NCBI GenBank assembly: GCA_913062525.1
Contig: CAJXWA010000012.1
Location: 1 to 40,549 of the forward strand
Reading direction: 5' to 3'
From: an uncultured Alphaproteobacteria bacterium
Lineage (GTDB): Bacteria > Pseudomonadota > Alphaproteobacteria > Sneathiellales > Sneathiellaceae
DNA: 40,549 bases
The notes under the pieces are model-generated. The model had not been told where the DNA came from. It saw only the letters and a list, made by a program, of their open reading frames with translations, and did not search any database. Shown here one piece after another: positions 8,216-17,756 of the stretch (positions are counted from its first letter, which is position 1; every line of letters starts with the position of its first letter). A program made the position numbers and the translations under genes.

Positions 8216-8286
8216 CAAAACTTCCGCCCTTATGGGGTGGTTAGTTATGCAATTTTCTTCCCCTCGGCGATTACAGGAGAAGAAAA

Positions 8287-8781
8287 ATGGAAACCCAAGA
8301 AACAACCCCATCTCTACATTTCTTTTGCGGCAAATTGGCTGCTGGAAAATCAACATTGGCGTCTGAACTTGCCCAAAGGGAAGGGGCCATATTGATCAGT
8401 GAAGATTTATGGTTGTCACGCCTTTTCCCAGAAGAAATCAAAACATTTGAGCATTATCTGACGTGTTCAGCCCGTCTGAAAAGGATATTACATTCTCACG
8501 TCAGAGATCTTTTGAAATCGGGCTCAAAGGTTGTCATGGATTTCCCCGGAAATACGCGGGCGCAACGGGCTTGGTTTAAATCTCTGGTTCGTGATGCCGG
8601 TGTTGATCATTGTTTGCATTACATCGAGAAATCAAACGCAGAATGCTTGATCCATCTTAAAAAGCGTAACCGGGAACGACCGGAAGGATCAAAAATCACC
8701 AGCCCTGAAGAGTTTATGATGGTTACTGGATATTTCGAGCCACCCAAAGGCGAAGAAGGATTTACCCTTCAGTGCCACTAG
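8287..8781 (+). CDS. AAA_33 family P-loop ATPase/kinase
   Basis: 164-residue soluble nucleotide-binding protein. The Walker A loop GKLAAGKST is at about residues 15-23, followed by a kinase-like core. LISEDLWLSRLFPEE resembles the acceptor-binding strand of small P-loop kinases, and VVMDFPGNTRAQRAWF fits the region containing the Walker B-like Asp. An Arg-rich lid (KKRNRERPEG) follows. This is the pattern of Pfam AAA_33 proteins, which include small-molecule and nucleotide kinases; the substrate is unknown. Ribosome site AGGAGA at 8276-8281. It ends 5 bases before the convergent MscS gene and seems to be a single-gene unit. Confidence 0.78.
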   Translation: METQETTPSLHFFCGKLAAGKSTLASELAQREGAILISEDLWLSRLFPEEIKTFEHYLTCSARLKRILHSHVRDLLKSGSKVVMDFPGNTRAQRAWFKSLVRDAGVDHCLHYIEKSNAECLIHLKKRNRERPEGSKITSPEEFMMVTGYFEPPKGEEGFTLQCH

Positions 8782-8786
8782 TCGGG

Positions 8787-9659
8787 TCAATCCGTTCTAG
8801 CTATGTTCGCAGAAGGGTTCGCCGTATTATGCGCAGGTAAAGCAAGAGCTGAGACAGCAGGTGTTAACAGCTTGATGTCCATCTCTTGCATTGCCGCAAG
8901 GATCTGCCTGTTTACATCGTAGCGAATTTGAAAATAAGTGCTGCCCGGAACCCATGCACGAAGCCCGATCACCAACCCACCATAAGTGAAGTCGTGAATA
9001 CCCACTTGAGGGACAGGCTCTTTCGTAATGTCGGGAGTATTCAGCAGAATATTGGTTATTGCCGAAATCAGCTTTTCGGTATTGATGTCAGTGGGAACAC
9101 AAAAACTGGTTTCTAAAATCCGCGTTTCATGGGAATTGACAATTACTTGTCCGACAATTTCTTTATTAGGAATTGCAATTTGTTCCCCGTCTTCGCCGGT
9201 CAAGAACGTAATGCCTAGCGTGATTTTCTCAACCACGCCATTGACGCCTAGAACAGTGATGACATTTCCCACGACAAATGGCCGCGTAAGGATTATGGAA
9301 ACGCCTGCACCAAAGTTTGAAATTGGACCTTGCAACGCCAAAGTAACACCCAACGATATAGCACCGGCGAGAGCAATGAGCGGGGCAATACTAATGCCAA
9401 AGTTTCCAAGGGTTATGATGACGAGCATCACGATGAGGATCAACTTAACGGTGCTTCCGATAAACTGCGACAGCGTTGGATCAATATTCTTGGCAATTGC
9501 AATTTTGCCAATTCTATTACCAATCCAATTTGCAACTAGAAACCCAAAGGCGAAAAAGGCGAGAGCACCTAGAAGTTGAAAACCGTATTTCACAGAAAAT
9601 TCGATTACCAAATCAACCCAGAGATTGACAGATTCCAAATTGTTTTCCAGATCGTCCAT
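8787..9659 (-). CDS. mscS: MscS-family mechanosensitive channel
   Basis: 290 residues, the E. coli MscS size class. Three N-terminal membrane helices lie at about residues 20-110. The third is the Gly/Ala-patterned pore helix (APLIALAGAISLGVTLALQG). The beta domain follows (RPFVVGNVITVLGVNGVVEKI), including the usual IPNKEIVG element, then a C-terminal alpha/beta vestibule. It opens under membrane tension to release solutes during osmotic downshock. It is downstream of the AsmA-like gene (20-base gap, same strand), so the two are probably cotranscribed as an envelope-related pair. Confidence 0.92.
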   Translation of the reverse strand: MDDLENNLESVNLWVDLVIEFSVKYGFQLLGALAFFAFGFLVANWIGNRIGKIAIAKNIDPTLSQFIGSTVKLILIVMLVIITLGNFGISIAPLIALAGAISLGVTLALQGPISNFGAGVSIILTRPFVVGNVITVLGVNGVVEKITLGITFLTGEDGEQIAIPNKEIVGQVIVNSHETRILETSFCVPTDINTEKLISAITNILLNTPDITKEPVPQVGIHDFTYGGLVIGLRAWVPGSTYFQIRYDVNRQILAAMQEMDIKLLTPAVSALALPAHNTANPSANIARTD

Positions 9660-9679
9660 GATCTCGCCCCTTAAATTTA

Positions 9680-10507
9680 TTACTTGAACAAGCTTTTTAC
9701 AGCGCCAGCGGCACCTTCAACGGCTTTGCCCGCATCTTTGGTTACGCCGCTATCGGATATTCCTTTTGTGAGGCTTTCCGCAGCACCTGCAACACCGGCA
9801 CCAAGACTTTCGAGTGTTTTACCAACACCAAGCCCTGAAACAACGGCCATGGCGCCGCTGGTCACTGAATCGACAATTTGGGCCGCAACTTCTTCAGGGG
9901 TCGCGCCGCCTTCTTTTTTACCGATGTCTTTGAGCTGAATTAAAGGCAAGTTGCCTTCAATTTTTTGGTTCATGGTAATCGGTGCTTTTACAGTAACTTT
10001 ACCGTTTGAAATCGTCAGTTTATCGATAATGAGTTTTGGACCTTCATCATCAGAGTCTGCTTTTTCTGCTTCAGATGATTTATCATCAGATGAAATGTTA
10101 GCCTTCATGAATGCATCAATGTTTGCCTTCAAGGCATCTAGATTATTCGTGTTCGAATTCAATTCGTAGGTAATCTGTGGTCCATCAACTGAGATTTCGG
10201 TGATGTGAATAAGGTCATCATTGGTATCTGCGATATTAACATTGAGAGAAATCTCGCCCAACTCAAACGCAGATGGTTCTTCAAATCCTTCTGGGTTACC
10301 AACTTTCAAGCCTCGCAATGTGCCTTTGCCAGAGGTTAGGTCTAAATCTACTTCTGCCAATGTCACATCTGATTGCGTTACGTCGGAGCCATATTCTTCT
10401 ACGGCTGCTATGATGACTTTGTCCAAGTTAAAATAGAAAACACCAAGAAGAACGGCCATAACTATGACCAATACGGCAAGTATTCCGCCAACTATTTTAC
10501 CCATCAT
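9680..10507 (-). CDS. AsmA-like anchored periplasmic protein
   Basis: 275 residues. One N-terminal transmembrane anchor (residues 3-26) is followed by a periplasmic region with the AsmA/DUF748-type beginning: FNLDKVIIAAVEEYGS, then repeated strands such as VTLAEVDLDLTSGKGTLRGL and IHITEISVDGPQITYE. A Ser/Asp/Glu-rich linker (DDKSSEAEKADSDDEGP) splits it, and an Ala/Gly-rich helical tail ends it. It is far shorter than true AsmA (~600 residues), so it holds only one such module. The likely role is envelope or lipid-related, by analogy only. An ATG doublet at 10507/10504 is preceded by AAAGGG. Confidence 0.65.
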   Translation of the reverse strand: MMGKIVGGILAVLVIVMAVLLGVFYFNLDKVIIAAVEEYGSDVTQSDVTLAEVDLDLTSGKGTLRGLKVGNPEGFEEPSAFELGEISLNVNIADTNDDLIHITEISVDGPQITYELNSNTNNLDALKANIDAFMKANISSDDKSSEAEKADSDDEGPKLIIDKLTISNGKVTVKAPITMNQKIEGNLPLIQLKDIGKKEGGATPEEVAAQIVDSVTSGAMAVVSGLGVGKTLESLGAGVAGAAESLTKGISDSGVTKDAGKAVEGAAGAVKSLFK

Positions 10508-10709
10508 TACACCCTTTAATTTAAAATAAAATTATATACAGGGTATAGTCTACTGGATCGGCATATGGCAAATTTTATGTTTATATGAGGGGAAATGTTT
10601 GAAATGACTGCATAAAAGCCTTCGGGGGTTTCAATTTGATGACAGAGTGATATTATATTACTACAATACCAAACGTTCGTTTTGGGCCTAAAAAAAGAAG
10701 GAATTAAAA

Positions 10710-11852
10710 ATGGGACCACTCGCTGGAGTTAAAATCGTTGAAATGGGGGGTATTGGCCCCGGACCAATGTGTGCATTGTTGCTCGCTGATATGGGCGCTG
10801 AAATTATCCGGATAGATCGGATGCAGGAAACAGGGCTCGGTGTTCACACCGACCCGAAATTTAACCTGTTGATGAGGGGTCGCAAATCTGTAGCCATTGA
10901 TAGCAAATCTAAAGAAGGTCAGGAACTCATCTTGTCCTTGATCGAGCAAGCCGACGGTTTGATCGAAGGTTTCCGCCCCGGTGTGATGGAGCGGTTAGGG
11001 CTAAGCCCAGAAGTTGTGTTTGCGCGTAACCCAAAAATTGCCTTTGGTCGGATGACAGGTTGGGGGCAAGATGGACCCATGGCTCATGCCGCAGGACATG
11101 ATTTGAACTACATCGCGTTGTCCGGCGCTTTGCATGCCATTGGGCGCGCAGGTGAGCCACCAACCATTCCGCTTAACCTTGTTGGTGATTTTGGCGGCGG
11201 TGCTTTGTATCTCGCAATGGGAATGTTAGCTGCCATTATTGAAGCACGGACGTCGGGTAAAGGCCAAGTTGTGGATGTGTCCATGGTTGATGGTGCTGCA
11301 AGCTTAATGGCGACGTTCTTTGGCTTGACTGCCGCCGGGCGCTGGTCCGAAGAAAGAGGCACTAACATCCTTGATTCAGGGGCTCACTTTTACGAAGTCT
11401 ATGAAACATCAGATGGGAAATACGTTTCAATCGGCTCTATCGAGACAAAATTCTATAAAGAGCTTTTGAAACTTACAGGGCTTGAAGGTGAAGATCTTCC
11501 CCATCAAATGGACGAAGCCGGTTGGCCTATAATTAAGGCTCGCCTGACGGAGATTTTCAAAGGCAAAACACGGGATGAGTGGTGTGATATTATGGAAGGG
11601 ACTGACGTTTGCTTTGCACCCGTTCTTTCATTGTTAGAAGCCGCAGAACATCCTCATAATAAGGCGCGGGAAACTTTCGTTGAAATTGATGGCGTTCTAC
11701 AGCCAGCACCTGCCCCTAAATTCTCTCGAACTAAATCTGAAATCCAGCATCCGCCGTGCGCACCGGGGCAGCATACGGATGAAGTTTTGGCCGAATGGGG
11801 TGTCGATGAGAGTAAAATCGGTGAACTGAAAGCCAAATCAGTTATCAAATAA
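10710..11852 (+). CDS. CoA transferase III family, alpha-methylacyl-CoA racemase type
   Basis: 380-residue CaiB/BaiF-superfamily enzyme. It resembles alpha-methylacyl-CoA racemase (AMACR), which interconverts (R)- and (S)-2-methylacyl-CoA in branched-chain and sterol-side-chain oxidation. The catalytic triad described for the Mycobacterium tuberculosis enzyme (His126, Asp156, Glu241) is present with exactly the same spacing: H130 (AAGHDLNY), D160 (LVGDFGGGALYL) and E245 (GSIETKFY). The start is typical (MGPLAGVKIVEMGGIGPGPM). Ribosome site GAAGGA at 10697-10702. It is monocistronic, closed by a strong terminator. Confidence 0.88.
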   Translation: MGPLAGVKIVEMGGIGPGPMCALLLADMGAEIIRIDRMQETGLGVHTDPKFNLLMRGRKSVAIDSKSKEGQELILSLIEQADGLIEGFRPGVMERLGLSPEVVFARNPKIAFGRMTGWGQDGPMAHAAGHDLNYIALSGALHAIGRAGEPPTIPLNLVGDFGGGALYLAMGMLAAIIEARTSGKGQVVDVSMVDGAASLMATFFGLTAAGRWSEERGTNILDSGAHFYEVYETSDGKYVSIGSIETKFYKELLKLTGLEGEDLPHQMDEAGWPIIKARLTEIFKGKTRDEWCDIMEGTDVCFAPVLSLLEAAEHPHNKARETFVEIDGVLQPAPAPKFSRTKSEIQHPPCAPGQHTDEVLAEWGVDESKIGELKAKSVIK

Positions 11853-11867
11853 CGGTTTAAATGTTGC

Positions 11868-11899
11868 AAAAAGGGCCGGATTACTCCGGCTCTTTTTTT
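11868..11899 (+). terminator. Rho-independent terminator
   Basis: AGGGCCGGA (11872-11880), loop TTAC, TCCGGCTCT (11885-11893, one G-T pair), then a T run to 11899, preceded by an A run. It ends the racemase transcript 20 bases after the stop codon. Confidence 0.9.
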
Positions 11900-11984
11900 A
11901 TGTTTAATCTGTTATTAGGTGCAAAAACTTGACGTGGGCGCCATTTTCCCAGACTCTTCACCCAGAAGGTCAAGGGAGGCTCTC

Positions 11985-14900
11985 ATGCTGTTAAAACATC
12001 CAAATGCTGACAAAACTGAACCCACGGACGAGGTTCCATTGGTTTTGGGTGGCCATGAACAACAAGCGGCCTCCAGTAAATCAAAAACGGCGTCTATTTT
12101 GTTTACGGTCCTATTAAGTCTTGTTTCTATTGTCTGGTTGGTTGCTGTTGTTGTCTATGCCGATAAAAATATTGGCTGGGCAAATATTCTGCAAATGCTC
12201 CCCCATGAAATTGGGGCGTTTCTGGCTGGTGCCTTTGCACCGCTGGCATTCCTTTGGCTTCTTGGTGCTTTTGCTAAACGCGGATTAGATAACAAACTAC
12301 ATGCGAACGCGCTTGACGCCCTGATGAAAGAGCTCGGTTACCCAAGTCCTGAATCTGAAGCCCGGGTTGCAAGTCTAACCATGACATTAAGGCGCCACGC
12401 CCGTGAGGTTCAAGCCGAGACGGAAAACGCTGCTACCAAGTTGGAAGGTGTCAACAGTACCCTTGGCGAGCAACGGGATCTTGCAGGAGAGATGACCACG
12501 AAACTAATCTCCAACGCGGATCACCTACAAGGAGAGTTAGAACGCCGTGTGAAAATGATCAACGATCTCCTTGAAAAAGCAGATATCCAAAAAGAGCAGC
12601 TAGATACTATTGCAACCACTCAAGAAGAAGGGCTGCAAAAAGCCTTAACCTCTGCAGAAGAGAGCAGTGAAGCCATGCGCGCGGCGCTGCAAACACAAAT
12701 TGAGGCGCTGGATAATGCGGTTGCGCACGCCGAAGATAAAGCAACGCACATGACCCATCAGTTGGAGCAAACAAGTCAAGGTATTGAAGCCGTTGCTGTA
12801 CGGGCTCTCGAACGCGCGGAAACGAGTAGCGATGGCTTAGCTACGCAAATTAGTGGCTTGGAAGATGCGTCGGAAAATGCACGTGAGAATATTAATCGTG
12901 GTAGTCATCGTTTGAAAGAAAATGCCATCGAGATTGAAAATATCGCCAAGAACACAGCTGTAGAACTTGAAAAAGTGGGAGATGTCCTGCGCCGTAACTC
13001 TGGTGATCTGACACTTTCTGGTGAAAATGCGTTAGAACGATTGTCGTCACTCCGTGATAGCTTGCGCGCCGGAACAAGTGATGTAGAAGGGGCCATTCAT
13101 TCCCTTGAAAACAAACAATCAGAATTCAAAATTCAGGCGCAGGAAGTTGGCAAAGAAGTTCAACATGCCACCGATCAGGTGACTGAGGATACGAAAAGAC
13201 TGACAAGTTCTGCAGAAGACATGACTGCGAATTTGAGTGCGGCTAGTGAAACTTTACGAGAAGAAGTGAGCAGCTTGCAGAAAACCTTTAACCGCACTGA
13301 AGATAGCCTCGCGGATGTCGGTGATGTTCTGCAAAAAGGTCACGATTTGTTGAGTGAAGCTGGAGATAAATCCCTATCCGATGCCGAGCAACTTAAAAAA
13401 CGAATGCAAGAACACGCTACTGCCATTCACAGCAATAGTAATATTGCCGCGAACCGCACAAAAGAAATTCAAGAACAAATGCGTAAGCAAATTAACGCAC
13501 TGCAGATAGCATCCCAGCAAGTTGACGATATGACATTGGAGATATCTGCGCGTCTTGATGAAAATGTAGATAATTTATCAAAAGCAAGTTTGGAAACCAC
13601 TAATCAAATCACACAAATTGGCAGCGGGTTCCAGCGTCAAGCAGATGCGTTGACGTCTGTAACCGCAAAGGTGTCTAACGAGATCAAGGAAGCGGGCGAA
13701 GGTCTTAAACGCGAAACTCAGGATATTGAACAATCTAGTGAGCGTACATCAAAGAGCATCCGTGCAGCATCTGAAGAGTTGGAGAAAAAACAGCAAGAAC
13801 TGAGCGCATCTGCTGATATTTCGAAAGCAAAATTAGCGTCTGCAATTGAAGAGGCTGTCCGGCATCATCAAGATCTTATGGCAAGTGCTGAACGGGCCAC
13901 CATGCAAGCCAAACAGTCAGGGGAATCCGCCTACTCACAAAGCGCGGAACTGGCGCGTACTGCTGAAAGAGCCTCGGCAGAGCTTCGGGCTATGGGCGAT
14001 CAAGCAAGAAGTCATATTGACGATTTGACGGTTGCGACAGAAAAAGCAAACCGCGAAGGAAGTTCTCTTTCAACTAATACTAAGAAGAATATCGAAGATG
14101 TGTCTGCGGCAAGCTCCATGGCAAAAGAACAACTGGATGAGCTCGCAGGTCTTTCAGATGCTGCTAGGGTGAGTGCTGAAAACATGGAGAAAATGCTGAC
14201 ACAAGAGACACTTGCACTTACTGAAGTCGCCCGAAAACTCGCTGACAAATCTGAATATATTGAAAGCACAATGGCCGAGCGGGCTCAATTGCTTCAAAAA
14301 ACGTCAGGTCTTGCCAATATTGCAGGGGATGGTTTCCGCCGGAAAACATTGGAACTTGCCAAGGCAAGCGAGCTGATGTTAAGCGGGCTGCAAACGGCAG
14401 ACGAGGCACTGGGTAAACATAAACGCGAGATTGAGACGACACGTGCACGCTTCCATTCAGATTTGGAAAATATTACGGTCCAAATGACTGATGCTGGACA
14501 GCAAGCGCAGGAGTTGGGGGCTGATGCGGCGCAAACATTTAAATCGCGGGCCATGGAATTAGTCCAATTCTCAGACCGGGCACATCAGGGATCAAAAGAA
14601 CTTGTTGAGCAGTTTGATCAGCAACACAAACGTTTGGAAATTACCGCCAAGCAAGTTGAAAACTCTCTTAGTGAAACGTCAAATATCTTGAACACTGAAA
14701 GCCAGAATTTACGCGAAGCCTCCAGCCGAGCCGCAGAAGAAGCATTGATCTCCAGCCTGAAATTCCAAAAACAAGCTGACCGGCTAAAAGAGGCATCGCA
14801 AGTCGCAAAAATTCAGTCTGAAGAAATTGCTACTAAGCAGAAGAATACATCAGGTGAAGCTTTCAGAAAAGCTTCAGCACTCGTTGTCGATAGTCTGCAT

Positions 14901-15215
14901 TCCATGTCCATTGATCTTGCACGGTCTATGGATAACACCTTGTCAGAAGAGCTTTGGAACCGCTATCGTCGCGGGGAGAAAAGCATATTTACCCGGCGCT
15001 TGTTAAAGACAAAAGATACGGAACGTATTCAGGCCCTATACCGGGATAATGGCGATTTCCGTCGTTACGTTCAAGAATACCGCGCTGCGTTCAATCAATT
15101 GTTGGATGAGACAGAACAGTCAGAGTTCTCTCAATTACTGTTTGAAACCTACGCAAGTTCTGACATTGGCAAGGTCTATTTAATGCTAACGGATGCTTTG
15201 GGCGGTGATCAATAA
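11985..15215 (+). CDS. Two-TM, long coiled-coil protein, TipN/GPR-like
   Basis: 1076 residues from the ATG at 11985, which has AGGGAGG at 11973-11979; a GTG at 11919 would add 22 residues but lacks a ribosome site. A short polar N-terminus is followed by two membrane helices (about 38-58 and 77-96). Then comes some 850 residues of almost unbroken Ala/Glu/Gln/Lys/Ser-rich helix with heptad character and very few prolines. The C-terminal ~75 residues change character: WNRYRRGEKSIFTRRLL, a YRDNGDFRRYVQEY motif and a conserved-looking end (SDIGKVYLMLTDALG). Two N-terminal TMs plus a giant coiled coil is the architecture of Caulobacter TipN and Agrobacterium GPR, which mark the new or growing pole. 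The assignment is from architecture, so moderate. Confidence 0.6.
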   Translation: MLLKHPNADKTEPTDEVPLVLGGHEQQAASSKSKTASILFTVLLSLVSIVWLVAVVVYADKNIGWANILQMLPHEIGAFLAGAFAPLAFLWLLGAFAKRGLDNKLHANALDALMKELGYPSPESEARVASLTMTLRRHAREVQAETENAATKLEGVNSTLGEQRDLAGEMTTKLISNADHLQGELERRVKMINDLLEKADIQKEQLDTIATTQEEGLQKALTSAEESSEAMRAALQTQIEALDNAVAHAEDKATHMTHQLEQTSQGIEAVAVRALERAETSSDGLATQISGLEDASENARENINRGSHRLKENAIEIENIAKNTAVELEKVGDVLRRNSGDLTLSGENALERLSSLRDSLRAGTSDVEGAIHSLENKQSEFKIQAQEVGKEVQHATDQVTEDTKRLTSSAEDMTANLSAASETLREEVSSLQKTFNRTEDSLADVGDVLQKGHDLLSEAGDKSLSDAEQLKKRMQEHATAIHSNSNIAANRTKEIQEQMRKQINALQIASQQVDDMTLEISARLDENVDNLSKASLETTNQITQIGSGFQRQADALTSVTAKVSNEIKEAGEGLKRETQDIEQSSERTSKSIRAASEELEKKQQELSASADISKAKLASAIEEAVRHHQDLMASAERATMQAKQSGESAYSQSAELARTAERASAELRAMGDQARSHIDDLTVATEKANREGSSLSTNTKKNIEDVSAASSMAKEQLDELAGLSDAARVSAENMEKMLTQETLALTEVARKLADKSEYIESTMAERAQLLQKTSGLANIAGDGFRRKTLELAKASELMLSGLQTADEALGKHKREIETTRARFHSDLENITVQMTDAGQQAQELGADAAQTFKSRAMELVQFSDRAHQGSKELVEQFDQQHKRLEITAKQVENSLSETSNILNTESQNLREASSRAAEEALISSLKFQKQADRLKEASQVAKIQSEEIATKQKNTSGEAFRKASALVVDSLHSMSIDLARSMDNTLSEELWNRYRRGEKSIFTRRLLKTKDTERIQALYRDNGDFRRYVQEYRAAFNQLLDETEQSEFSQLLFETYASSDIGKVYLMLTDALGGDQ

Positions 15216-15443
15216 CGGGACGTTGAGATATATATTGTTGCGCTGATTGGCAGTTAGTCCATCTTCATGTAATCTCCAGATTATATTCATGCTGTCTTCA
15301 AATATGTCTTTTTGATCGATGTAATACTCCTTTACAATTCAAAGGAAGTGGATCATTTCGATCTTCTTCATCCGGTCAGTTGTTTCTCTTCATCACGCTC
15401 AATTTCAACAAACCCTTACCGATTAAAATAGGTAATAAGTTCT

Positions 15444-16673
15444 ATGGTGAATTCACAGGAAATCGAAGAAAAGCCTTATGGGTGGGTGATCGTTGCTGTC
15501 GCGACTGTTTGTTTGACCGTTGGGTTTGGCGCAAACCTGACGATTTCAATCTTGATGGAACCGTTTCAGGCTGAATTTGGCTGGTCACGTGCCAGTATCT
15601 CCATGGCCTATACATTGCTGGCTTTGGGTGCAGGGGCGGGCGGTATTATTTGGGGAGCTGCTTCGGATAAATACGGGGCACAAAAAATAGCGTTCCTTGG
15701 CGCCATCGTCCTTTCATCAATGCTGATACTTGTCAGTTTCCAGTCAGACCTACAGATCATATATCTGTTGTATTTCTTTATGGGCGGCATTGGATTTGCT
15801 TGTCTGTTTACACCAGTTTTGGCGTTGATTGGATTGTGGTTCGATAAACGCAAAGGGATTGCAATTGGGATTGCGACCGCAGGAGGCGCCTTGGGACAGG
15901 GGGTAATTCCTTATGTCCAGCGCGTGATGATTTCTGAATTAGGGTGGCGCGAGGCTATGTTCAATCTGGGCGTAAGCTATTTTGTCATTCTACTGCCCAT
16001 ACTATTTTTATTGAAACCACCGCCAGTGCTAAATCAAGCAGGCGGAGCGTTGCTTAAATCAAATGATAATTCCTGGGGCATATCTCATAACGTCACCCTT
16101 CCATGGCTTGCAATTGCAGGAATTTTTTGCTGCATCTGTATGGCCGCACCTCTAATGCATTTGGTGCCACTTGCCATGGATACCGGTCTCGATCCGGAAA
16201 CAGCGACCAGCTTATTAGTCGCTTTAATGATAAGTGGCGTTGTTGGACGACTTTTCTTTGGTGCATCTGCCGATCGCCTCGGAGGTCTAAAAGCATATTT
16301 TATTGCTTCAATCGGGCAAACTTTAATGGTTTTCTGGTTTACGCAAACCACATCACTTGTGTCACTGTACGGCTTGTCTATTTTGTTTGGCTTCTTCTTC
16401 TCAGGTGTAATGACTTGCCTGTTGATCTGTGCACGCGAAGCTGCACCCATACGCATAACTGGATTTGCCGTTGCCATAGTCGGCGCTACGGGTTGGATCG
16501 GCATGGGAGTTGGTGGTTACCAGAGTGGTTTGTTCTATGATCTCACTGGCGATTACGTGGTATCATATGGCAACGCAGCTTTAGCCGGTATTATTAATGT
16601 CCTGATTGTTGGTGCTCTCGTTTGGTACAGAGGGCAATCGGTTCGAAAATTTCAGGTTCTTCAGGCAGATTAA
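15444..16673 (+). CDS. MFS transporter, monocarboxylate/oxalate-formate antiporter-like
   Basis: 409-residue inner-membrane carrier with about twelve helices. The family-typical A motif after helix 2 reads GAASDKYGAQKI, and its repeat in the second half is GASADRLGGLKA. The N-terminus (YGWVIVAVATVCLTVGFG, then EFGWSRASIS) is that of the MCT/oxalate-formate-antiporter group, suggesting an organic monoanion as substrate. The ribosome site is weak. A LysR gene starts 69 bases downstream on the same strand, followed by the 5-oxoproline operon. The carrier may belong to the same regulon, but substrate linkage is inference. Confidence 0.82.
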   Translation: MVNSQEIEEKPYGWVIVAVATVCLTVGFGANLTISILMEPFQAEFGWSRASISMAYTLLALGAGAGGIIWGAASDKYGAQKIAFLGAIVLSSMLILVSFQSDLQIIYLLYFFMGGIGFACLFTPVLALIGLWFDKRKGIAIGIATAGGALGQGVIPYVQRVMISELGWREAMFNLGVSYFVILLPILFLLKPPPVLNQAGGALLKSNDNSWGISHNVTLPWLAIAGIFCCICMAAPLMHLVPLAMDTGLDPETATSLLVALMISGVVGRLFFGASADRLGGLKAYFIASIGQTLMVFWFTQTTSLVSLYGLSILFGFFFSGVMTCLLICAREAAPIRITGFAVAIVGATGWIGMGVGGYQSGLFYDLTGDYVVSYGNAALAGIINVLIVGALVWYRGQSVRKFQVLQAD

Positions 16674-16742
16674 GCCATTGGACAATTCTTGCTAAAAGAG
16701 CAATATAGCTAAACTGTGTTGATTTTAACCCTAGAGCTATAA

Positions 16743-17648
16743 ATGAATTTGAAGCAATTAGAGACATTTGTATGGGTGGCGACACTTGGCAGTTTTAGGC
16801 AAGCTGCCAAGAAATTAAACACAAGCCAACCTGCAGTCTCATCCCGGATCGTTGCCTTGGAAGAAGCGTTAGGTGTTGAGCTTTTTTCGCGTCATGCAGG
16901 ATCCTTCGAGCTGACACCTAAAGGGGTTGAGCTGCTGCCGCATGCACAGAAGATGCTGGTTATGGCCGATCGCTTTCGGGAACGCGCTTGCGAGACGACG
17001 TCACTCTCTGGCGTCTTGCGATTAGGGGTGTCTGAGACAATTGTTCATTCCTGGTTGTCTGATTTCCTACAAAAAGTGCATAAAAATTTCCCGCATGTCG
17101 ATATTGAACTAACCGTTGATGTGACAGCGAATATGCGAAATGAGTTGATTAATAGGTCGCTGGATTTGGCATTTTTGATGGGACCAATATCTGAGTTTAG
17201 TATTCAAAATATTGATCTATGTTCTTTTGAACTGGCGTGGGTTTGCCACCCAGATATCGATCTTCCCGACGGGGTTGTCCCCATAACAGATATATTGTCA
17301 AAACCCGTAATGACATACGCACGGAACACTCGCCCTTTTTCTGAAATTCAAGCTTTGTCAAAAGAAGAAGATGTTGATGTGGTGCGGTTATTCCCTTCTG
17401 CATCTCTTGCGGCATGTAAACGAATGGCGCTCGACGGGTTGGGGATCGGTATGCTGCCATTGGCCTTGAAAAAGGACGAAGTTGAACAAGGTGTTTTAAG
17501 GCAAGTTGCCAGCACTTGGTACCCTTCGGATCTCACTTTTACAGCCTCTTATCCACGGGAACCTCTTAACCCCCTTGCAGAGAAGATTGCGGCTCTCGCT
17601 CTTGAGGTTGCCATGGATTTTGATGAAAAGACTGATAGAAAAAAGTGA
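16743..17648 (+). CDS. LysR-family regulator (upstream of TRAP/pxp operon)
   Basis: 301 residues: winged helix-turn-helix at residues 1-60 (MNLKQLETFVWVATLGSFRQ, then LNTSQPAVSSRIVALEEALG), a linker helix, and a periplasmic-binding-protein-like effector domain from about residue 90. It sits between the MFS carrier and the UPF0317/TRAP/pxp genes, all on the same strand, with 108 bases to the next gene. LysR proteins often control an adjacent gene set in response to a pathway metabolite; here 5-oxoproline, glutamate or the carrier substrate are candidates. It may be cotranscribed with the carrier. Confidence 0.9.
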   Translation: MNLKQLETFVWVATLGSFRQAAKKLNTSQPAVSSRIVALEEALGVELFSRHAGSFELTPKGVELLPHAQKMLVMADRFRERACETTSLSGVLRLGVSETIVHSWLSDFLQKVHKNFPHVDIELTVDVTANMRNELINRSLDLAFLMGPISEFSIQNIDLCSFELAWVCHPDIDLPDGVVPITDILSKPVMTYARNTRPFSEIQALSKEEDVDVVRLFPSASLAACKRMALDGLGIGMLPLALKKDEVEQGVLRQVASTWYPSDLTFTASYPREPLNPLAEKIAALALEVAMDFDEKTDRKK

Positions 17649-17756
17649 TCACTAGATAAAGAAAAATCGAGTTCGCCTTTATCAATATGCTGTGTAAATG
17701 TTCCGTCACTTAAGATTTATGACGATAACAACTCATCAGTAAGGGCAACTCAAAAT

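Noticed and set aside
5284-8286. Genomic island or mobile element as explanation for the broken genes
   Set aside because: No transposase, integrase, tRNA target or flanking repeat is visible; simple decay is sufficient.
8169-8366. Rightward frame overlapping the AAA_33 start
   Set aside because: It is out of frame with the P-loop gene, has no ribosome site and no recognisable composition.
15380-15574. Small rightward frame overlapping the MFS start
   Set aside because: It is a shadow of the transporter's first helices in another frame, with no ribosome site.
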